Of a DNA stretch of 9,824 bases, positions 7,197 through 9,824 are shown piece after piece. Made by a program: the position numbers and the translations under genes. Within the stretch, counting starts at the first letter, position 1; every line of letters starts with the position of its first letter. Source of the DNA: Kingella oralis (GTDB lineage: Bacteria > Pseudomonadota > Gammaproteobacteria > Burkholderiales > Neisseriaceae); NCBI GenBank assembly GCA_905373195.1, contig CAJPSG010000014.1, forward strand, positions 1-9,824, in the 5' to 3' direction. The notes beneath the pieces were generated by a model. It searched no databases. It was not told where the DNA came from and saw only the letters and a list, made by a program, of their open reading frames with translations.

Positions 7197-7444
7197 AGCT
7201 CCGCCTGTCTATTCATTCAGTTGAACATACAAAATTGCGACAGCTCTTAATCCGCAGAAGATTGGATTTGGAGCTATCGCAACGTGCGTTGGCGGATAGG
7301 ATGGGGGTGATTCATTCGTTTGTGGGAAAGGTGGAAACAGGCGATAGACGATTAGATGTATTTGAATTTATAGATTATTGCCGCGCATTGGATTGGAATG
7401 CGGCAGAGATTTTGATGGAATTGATGGGCGATGAAATTATTTGA
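7190..7444 (+). CDS. XRE-family helix-turn-helix regulator
   Basis: An 84-residue single-domain DNA-binding protein of the Cro/C1 (XRE) type. The fold runs HTKLRQLLIRRRLDLELSQRALADR from residue 13, with helix 2 at about 30-39 and the recognition helix at about 41-52 (IHSFVGKVETGDR). Proteins of this kind often control restriction-modification and other defence loci. The start at 7190 is preferred over a TTG at 7169 because the latter would lie inside the second operator and add unrelated residues. Only a GGG five bases upstream serves as a possible ribosome binding site. It overlaps the next gene by 14 bases (7431-7444), so the two are co-transcribed and probably coupled. Likely role: autoregulator and repressor of the divergent operon, inferred from position and the paired palindromes. 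Confidence 0.85.
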   Translation: MRKLRLSIHSVEHTKLRQLLIRRRLDLELSQRALADRMGVIHSFVGKVETGDRRLDVFEFIDYCRALDWNAAEILMELMGDEII

Positions 7445-7889
7445 TGTATTGCGTTATGCGGCGATGTTTCGTGCTTTGCATACGAGTGTACCGCGGGAGC
7501 ATAATCGTGCGCCGCATAAGTTTATTTTGTTGTATAGCTTGTGTGTTTTGTATGACAAAGGCAGCCTGAAAACGGGACGGCTGGTGTTGAATGATGAATT
7601 GTTGGGCGTATGGCGGGCAGAGTTTCGGGAAAACTGGGCGCGATGGGTACAAAATGAATACCACCAGAACAAATTTGTTACGCCGTTTTATCACATGCGC
7701 AGCGAACCATTTTGGCGTGTGAAGTTACGCGATGGCAAGGCGGAGACATTTGGTCTTGCATTGAAACGGATACGCGAAAGCGTGGAGTATGTGGAAATTG
7801 ATGATGCGTTGGCGGCGTTATTACGGCAGCCTGAAACCAATCGGCTGCTGCGCGATGTGTTGTTGGGGCAGTTATTTGAGATTTTGTAA
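7431..7889 (+). CDS. Stand-alone protein resembling the phosphorothioate sulfur-binding domain
   Basis: A 152-residue protein with no membrane segment or signal. It carries the pattern of the N-terminal SBD of ScoMcrA-type endonucleases and related HNH restriction enzymes: RAPHKFILLYSL at 26-37 (compare APHKPLLLL), then TPFYHMRSEPFWRV at 84-97 (compare YPFWRLxxDGLWEV). In ScoMcrA the Tyr-Pro segment helps form the pocket that holds the DNA sulfur; here the Tyr position seems to be Thr84. No HNH motif or other nuclease signature follows: the rest is a short helical tail with LLRQPETNRLLRDVLLGQLF. Fused partner domains are therefore absent. It overlaps the XRE gene by 14 bases. The context supports a reader of DNA phosphorothioates. 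The alternative is a generic restriction-enzyme DNA-recognition domain. An exact DUS at 7559 and a near one at 7824 lie inside. Confidence 0.6.
   Translation: MKLFDVLRYAAMFRALHTSVPREHNRAPHKFILLYSLCVLYDKGSLKTGRLVLNDELLGVWRAEFRENWARWVQNEYHQNKFVTPFYHMRSEPFWRVKLRDGKAETFGLALKRIRESVEYVEIDDALAALLRQPETNRLLRDVLLGQLFEIL
7559..7570 (+). repeat. DNA uptake sequence (exact), in the SBD-like gene
   Basis: Exact AGGCAGCCTGAA, encoding GSLK (residues 44-47). A one-mismatch copy (CGGCAGCCTGAA) follows at 7824-7835. Confidence 0.85.
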
Positions 7890-7902
7890 TTCTGTTGCTA
7901 CA

Positions 7903-7931
7903 AAAGCCATTCATTTGATTTGAATGGCTTT
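7903..7931. terminator. Bidirectional hairpin between convergent genes
   Basis: AAAGCCATTCA (7903-7913) and TGAATGGCTTT (7921-7931) form a perfect 11-bp stem with a 7-nt loop, 13 bp after the SBD-like gene and just before the convergent rdgB end. Short T runs flank both sides. It likely separates the two transcripts. Confidence 0.65.
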
Positions 7932-7938
7932 GTTGCGT

Positions 7939-7950
7939 TTCAGGCTGCCT
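7939..7950 (-). repeat. DNA uptake sequence supplying the rdgB stop codon
   Basis: Exact TTCAGGCTGCCT. Read on the minus strand it gives GCA GCC TGA, the last two alanines and the stop codon of the rdgB remnant. Confidence 0.85.
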
Positions 7951-8224
7951 CAATCTTATCCAGCAAAATCTTCAACGCTTGGGCACGGTGGCTGATTTGG
8001 TTTTTGATTTCGGGCGCAAGTTGCGCGGCGGTGCAGCCGTGTTCGGGCAGATAAAAATGCGGGTCGTAGCCAAAGCCGTGTTCGCCCGCGCTTTCAGGCT
8101 GCCATTGTCCGCGCCAAATGCCCTCGGCGATGATGGGCTGCGGGTCATCGGGATGGCGCACCAGCACCAGCACGCAAACGTAGTAGCAGGATTTATTGGC
8201 ATGGGACGGGCGATGAAGAAGCAT
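7940..8224 (-). pseudogene. rdgB: rdgB 3' remnant (XTP/dITP diphosphatase), 5' end missing
   Basis: The open frame encodes the C-terminal ~82 residues of RdgB/HAM1, the enzyme that removes non-canonical purine triphosphates from the nucleotide pool. Family marks are YYVCVLVLVRHPDDPQP, EGIWRG, HGFGYDPHF, TAAQL, and the substrate-contacting SHR near the end. Complete RdgB has about 197 residues, so some 115 are absent, including the N-terminal SGNxxK motif and the catalytic aspartate region. Homology begins at about 8190. Upstream the frame meets a stop codon at 8251-8249, and no RdgB-like N-terminus is present in any frame before pdxJ. The first 12 residues (MLLHRPSHANKS) are of doubtful origin. 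It is probably a dead remnant. An intact copy may exist elsewhere. Confidence 0.8.
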
Positions 8225-8258
8225 AAGTAATGCTATTTTACCCCGCCCCTAATCGCAC

Positions 8259-8294
8259 AAAAAAAACGGTGTGAACAAACCAACGTTCACACCG
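8259..8294 (-). terminator. Strong intrinsic terminator, minus strand
   Basis: A perfect 10-bp stem, CGGTGTGAAC (8267-8276) with GTTCACACCG (8285-8294), has an 8-nt loop. On the minus strand it is followed at once by eight T (8266-8259). This is a textbook Rho-independent terminator, yet no minus-strand protein gene ends at it. The likely reason is the small RNA described separately. Confidence 0.9.
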
Positions 8295-8364
8295 AAACAC
8301 ACACATCAAGAGGAAAACAATCTAGAAGTATCTCAAAACAACAACTTGCGCTGTTTTTATGATG
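8259..8364 (-). ncRNA. Candidate FNR-controlled small RNA (AniS/FnrS-like architecture)
   Basis: A minus-strand transcript of about 106 nt is predicted from a start near 8364 to the T tract at 8259. Support: an FNR-type palindrome centred 41.5 bp upstream of that start, a CATAAT -10 box correctly placed, and a strong terminator with eight T. The RNA would fold as a 5' stem-loop (8357-8350 with 8342-8335, 8 bp with one wobble), an unpaired middle, and the 3' terminator hairpin. The unpaired part contains UUUUCCUCUU (8317-8308), which complements a ribosome binding site and suggests Hfq-assisted repression of mRNAs. Neisseria has an FNR-induced sRNA of similar size (AniS in meningococcus, FnrS in gonococcus). 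Identity with it is inferred from layout, not from compared sequence. Confidence 0.6.
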
Positions 8365-8370
8365 TGGTGG

Positions 8371-8413
8371 ATTATGGGGGATAGCGTAAAATTTCGTTTT
8401 GACATATGTCAAA
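8371..8413 (-). promoter_or_regulatory. FNR-type site and -10 box for the small RNA
   Basis: TTTGACATATGTCAAA (8398-8413) is a perfect 16-bp palindrome with TTGAC-N4-GTCAA, close to the FNR consensus TTGAT-N4-ATCAA. CATAAT on the minus strand (8376-8371) matches the -10 box in five of six positions. A start at 8364 puts the palindrome centre at -41.5, the class II FNR activator position. A TTGACA inside the palindrome could instead act as a -35 box. Confidence 0.6.
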
Positions 8414-8420
8414 CAAGGTT

Positions 8421-8488
8421 TTGGCAACGGCAAAAATTTGAGTAAATAAACAAAATTTGCCGAAGCAAAGGGCGGAAAGTGCTAAACT
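8421..8488 (+). promoter_or_regulatory. Possible pdxJ promoter region
   Basis: Two weak candidates are visible. One is TTGGCA (8421-8426) with TAAATA (8443-8448), spacer 16. The other is an extended -10, TGCTAAACT (8480-8488), without a clear -35. A short GGGCG/CGCCC inverted repeat followed by six T (8470-8500) overlaps the second. I cannot choose between them. Confidence 0.3.
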
Positions 8489-8502
8489 GCGCCCGTTTTT
8501 TG

Positions 8503-8569
8503 TAAGAACCTGTATTCATTATTTGCATAGGCAGATTTGATGACATAAAAGCGTGAATACAGGTTCTAA
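8503..8569. mobile_element. 61-bp hairpin element with TAA flanks (possible MITE)
   Basis: GAACCTGTATTCA (8506-8518) and TGAATACAGGTTC (8554-8566) are perfect 13-bp terminal inverted repeats around a 35-bp AT-rich core. TAA directly flanks both ends (8503-8505 and 8567-8569), like the 3-bp target duplications of some IS5-family elements. It carries no gene and ends 22 bp before pdxJ. It may be a miniature inverted-repeat element, or simply a stem-loop in the pdxJ leader. Confidence 0.5.
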
Positions 8570-8591
8570 ACACATAATTAAGGAAACAACC

Positions 8592-9323
8592 ATGTTACTT
8601 GGCATCAATATTGACCACGTTGCCACGCTGCGCAACGCACGCGGCGCGGCGTATCCCAGCCCGCTGGAAGCGGCTTTGGTGGCGGAAACCAACGGCGCAG
8701 ACGCAATTACCTTGCATCTGCGTGAAGACCGCCGCCACATCAAAGACGCGGATGTGTTCGCCATCAAGCAGGCAATTAAAACGCGGATGAATCTGGAAAT
8801 GGCGATGACCGAAGAAATGCTCGCCAACGCGCTGCAAGTGATGCCCGAAGACGTGTGCATCGTGCCCGAAAAGCGCACCGAAGTTACCACCGAAGGCGGC
8901 TTGGATGTGGTGGGGCAGCCTGAAAAGGTGCGCGATTATGTGGCGCGCCTGCACGCGACGGGCATTCGCGTGTCGCTGTTTATTGATGCCGACCGTGCGC
9001 AAATTCAGGCTGCCTATGAGGGCGGCGCGCGGGTGATTGAATTGCACACGGGCGCGTATGCCGATGCGCCCACGCCTGCGGCGCGCGCGGCGGAGTTGGC
9101 CAAAATCTGCGAGGCGGCGGCGTTTGCCGATGGCTTGGGGATAACGGTGAACGCGGGGCACGGCTTGACCGTTCAGAATGTGGGCGCGATTGCGCAGATT
9201 GAGCAGATTGTGGAGCTGAACATCGGGCATTCCATCATCGCCCAAGCGATATTTTTGGGCTTGCCCGATGCGATTCGGCAGATGAAGGAAGCCATGTTCC
9301 GCGCGCGCAGCGGCATCCGATAG
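8592..9323 (+). CDS. pdxJ: Pyridoxine 5'-phosphate synthase PdxJ
   Basis: A 243-residue cytosolic TIM-barrel enzyme, the same length as E. coli PdxJ. It condenses 1-deoxy-D-xylulose 5-phosphate with 3-amino-2-oxopropyl phosphate to form pyridoxine 5'-phosphate, the last ring-building step of DXP-dependent vitamin B6 synthesis. Conserved segments: [13 protein letters not shown] (6-18), [10 protein letters not shown] (41-50), NLEM with the catalytic glutamate (67-70), [13 protein letters not shown] (91-103), ELHTGAYA (150-157) and NAGHGL (187-192). The start at 8592 fits family length and has AAGGA (8580-8584) seven bases upstream. An in-frame ATG at 8553 lies inside the hairpin element and is unlikely. 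A one-mismatch DUS (8913) and an exact one (9004) lie inside. It heads a unit with acpS. Confidence 0.96.
   Translation: MLLGINIDHVATLRNARGAAYPSPLEAALVAETNGADAITLHLREDRRHIKDADVFAIKQAIKTRMNLEMAMTEEMLANALQVMPEDVCIVPEKRTEVTTEGGLDVVGQPEKVRDYVARLHATGIRVSLFIDADRAQIQAAYEGGARVIELHTGAYADAPTPAARAAELAKICEAAAFADGLGITVNAGHGLTVQNVGAIAQIEQIVELNIGHSIIAQAIFLGLPDAIRQMKEAMFRARSGIR
9004..9015 (-). repeat. DNA uptake sequence (exact), in pdxJ
   Basis: Exact TTCAGGCTGCCT, encoding part of IQAAY (residues 138-142 of PdxJ). Confidence 0.85.
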
Positions 9324-9333
9324 GCAGCCTGAA
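9322..9333 (+). repeat. DUS filling the pdxJ-acpS junction
   Basis: Exact AGGCAGCCTGAA. Its first two bases belong to the pdxJ stop codon TAG, and it ends one base before the acpS ATG. Its AGG (9322-9324), 10 bases from the ATG, is the only ribosome-binding-site-like sequence present, so the DUS may double as translation signal. Confidence 0.8.
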
Positions 9334-9334
9334 A

Positions 9335-9715
9335 ATGATTTACGGCATCGGCACGGATATTGTCGCCGTGCCGCGCATCGCGGCGTTGCATCAACGCTAC
9401 GGCGATGCGCTGGCGCGGCGCATTTTAACGGCGCAAGAATGGGCAACCTACGCCGCGCACGCGCAGCCCGCGCGCTTTTTAGCCAAACGCTTTGCGGCGA
9501 AAGAGGCGTTTGCCAAGGCGGTGGGCACGGGCATCCGCGAGCCGGTGAGCCTGCGTTTTATCGGCGTGGCGCATGACGGGCTGGGCAAGCCGGTGTTTGC
9601 CTGCGCGCCCGAATTGGCGGCTTGGCTGGCGGCGCGCGGCATTGCGCGGGTGCATTTGAGCGTGAGCGATGAGAAAGAACAGGTGATTGCGTTTGCGCTG
9701 GCTGAAATGGGGTAG
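9335..9715 (+). CDS. acpS: Holo-[acyl-carrier-protein] synthase AcpS
   Basis: A 126-residue phosphopantetheinyl transferase that moves the 4'-phosphopantetheine arm of CoA onto apo-ACP, which activates it for fatty acid synthesis. Length is normal for the family. GIGTDIV (4-10) carries the Mg2+-binding Asp8, and [14 protein letters not shown] (53-66) carries the second metal ligand Glu57. [16 protein letters not shown] (107-122) matches the family's C-terminal strand. The start is unambiguous. It follows pdxJ by 11 bases, and the pdxJ-acpS order is widespread in proteobacteria, so the two are probably co-transcribed. A DUS pair just after the stop likely terminates the unit. High GC, as in pdxJ, contrasts with the more AT-rich island genes. 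Confidence 0.95.
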   Translation: MIYGIGTDIVAVPRIAALHQRYGDALARRILTAQEWATYAAHAQPARFLAKRFAAKEAFAKAVGTGIREPVSLRFIGVAHDGLGKPVFACAPELAAWLAARGIARVHLSVSDEKEQVIAFALAEMG

Positions 9716-9722
9716 GGTGATG

Positions 9723-9799
9723 AGGCAGCCTGAAAATGCTTAATGTGCTTTGAATGGATTTCAGGCTGCCTATTGTGCTTCGGATTAGGCAGCCTGAAA
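9723..9799. terminator. Three alternating DUS copies after acpS
   Basis: Exact copies lie at 9723-9734 (forward), 9760-9771 (reverse) and 9787-9798 (forward). The middle copy can pair with the first (13-bp stem, 23-nt loop) or the third (14-bp stem, 13-nt loop), so two alternative hairpins are possible. The first would end acpS transcription. The second may serve a convergent gene beyond the window. Confidence 0.65.
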
Positions 9800-9824
9800 A
9801 CTGGGGAACGCGGATTGGCATAAC

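Noticed and set aside
7979..8230. A plus-strand open frame opposite rdgB
   Set aside because: The minus-strand translation has clear RdgB motifs; the plus-strand frame has none.
8470..8500. A GGGCG/CGCCC inverted repeat followed by six T as a plus-strand terminator
   Set aside because: The stem is only five pairs with a 15-nt loop, no gene ends there, and the span overlaps a possible pdxJ extended -10 box.
8592..8630. The earlier in-frame ATG at 8553 as pdxJ start
   Set aside because: It lies inside the hairpin element and adds 13 residues beyond family length, whereas 8592 has a good ribosome binding site.
8595..9446. A long 283-residue minus-strand open frame opposite pdxJ
   Set aside because: It is a shadow of GC-rich pdxJ coding sequence, of low-complexity Arg/His/Ala composition, while PdxJ on the other strand is unambiguous.
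2090..9799. CRISPR array or tandem repeat explanation for the recurring 12-mers
   Set aside because: The copies are dispersed, in both orientations, often inside genes and without uniform spacing. They match a known uptake-sequence dialect.

Overview
The window looks like a chromosomal segment of a naturally transformable member of the Neisseriaceae. The 12-mer AGGCAGCCTGAA (or its reverse complement) occurs at least 16 times exactly, with about 11 further one-mismatch copies counted by eye. This is the DNA uptake sequence (DUS) dialect reported for Kingella and close relatives, and it differs from the meningococcal GCCGTCTGAA. The housekeeping genes putP, rdgB, pdxJ and acpS fit that group. 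The genus is inferred from the DUS dialect and from general protein resemblance only.

Layout. Bases 1-322 hold no convincing gene, only DUS copies and hairpins. putP (Na+/proline symporter) lies on the minus strand at 323-1840, with a plausible sigma70 promoter upstream and a DUS-pair terminator downstream. From 2137 to 7889 is an accessory island that resembles a DNA phosphorothioation (Dnd) locus. The minus-strand operon runs dndC (7127-6015), a 75-residue small gene (6018-5791), dndD (5789-3735), then a gene (3720-2137) that joins a DndE-like N-terminal domain to a complete FtsK/SpoIIIE motor. Divergent from it on the plus strand are an XRE-type regulator (7190-7444) and an overlapping 152-residue gene (7431-7889). 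The latter resembles the sulfur-binding domain (SBD) of phosphorothioate-recognising McrA-type enzymes but has no nuclease domain. Two near-identical 19-bp palindromes in the divergent intergenic region look like operators controlling both units. I see no dndA, dndB or dptFGH, no integrase and no tRNA.

Right of the island is the 3' end of a truncated rdgB (minus strand, 7940-8224). Then comes a non-coding stretch (8225-8591). It contains a strong minus-strand terminator preceded at the right distance by a promoter with an FNR-type palindrome, consistent with a roughly 106-nt anaerobically induced small RNA. It also contains a 61-bp hairpin element flanked by TAA, and the pdxJ leader. pdxJ (8592-9323) and acpS (9335-9715) follow in the order usual for proteobacteria, and three DUS copies in alternating orientation close the window.

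Proposed working of the island (inference): DndC and DndD, with the DndE-FtsK protein, would place phosphorothioates in DNA. Sulfur would come from a housekeeping cysteine desulfurase such as IscS. The SBD-like protein would read the mark, and the XRE protein would set expression of both halves through the paired operators. The many DUS copies inside island genes suggest it has long been exchanged among related strains by transformation.
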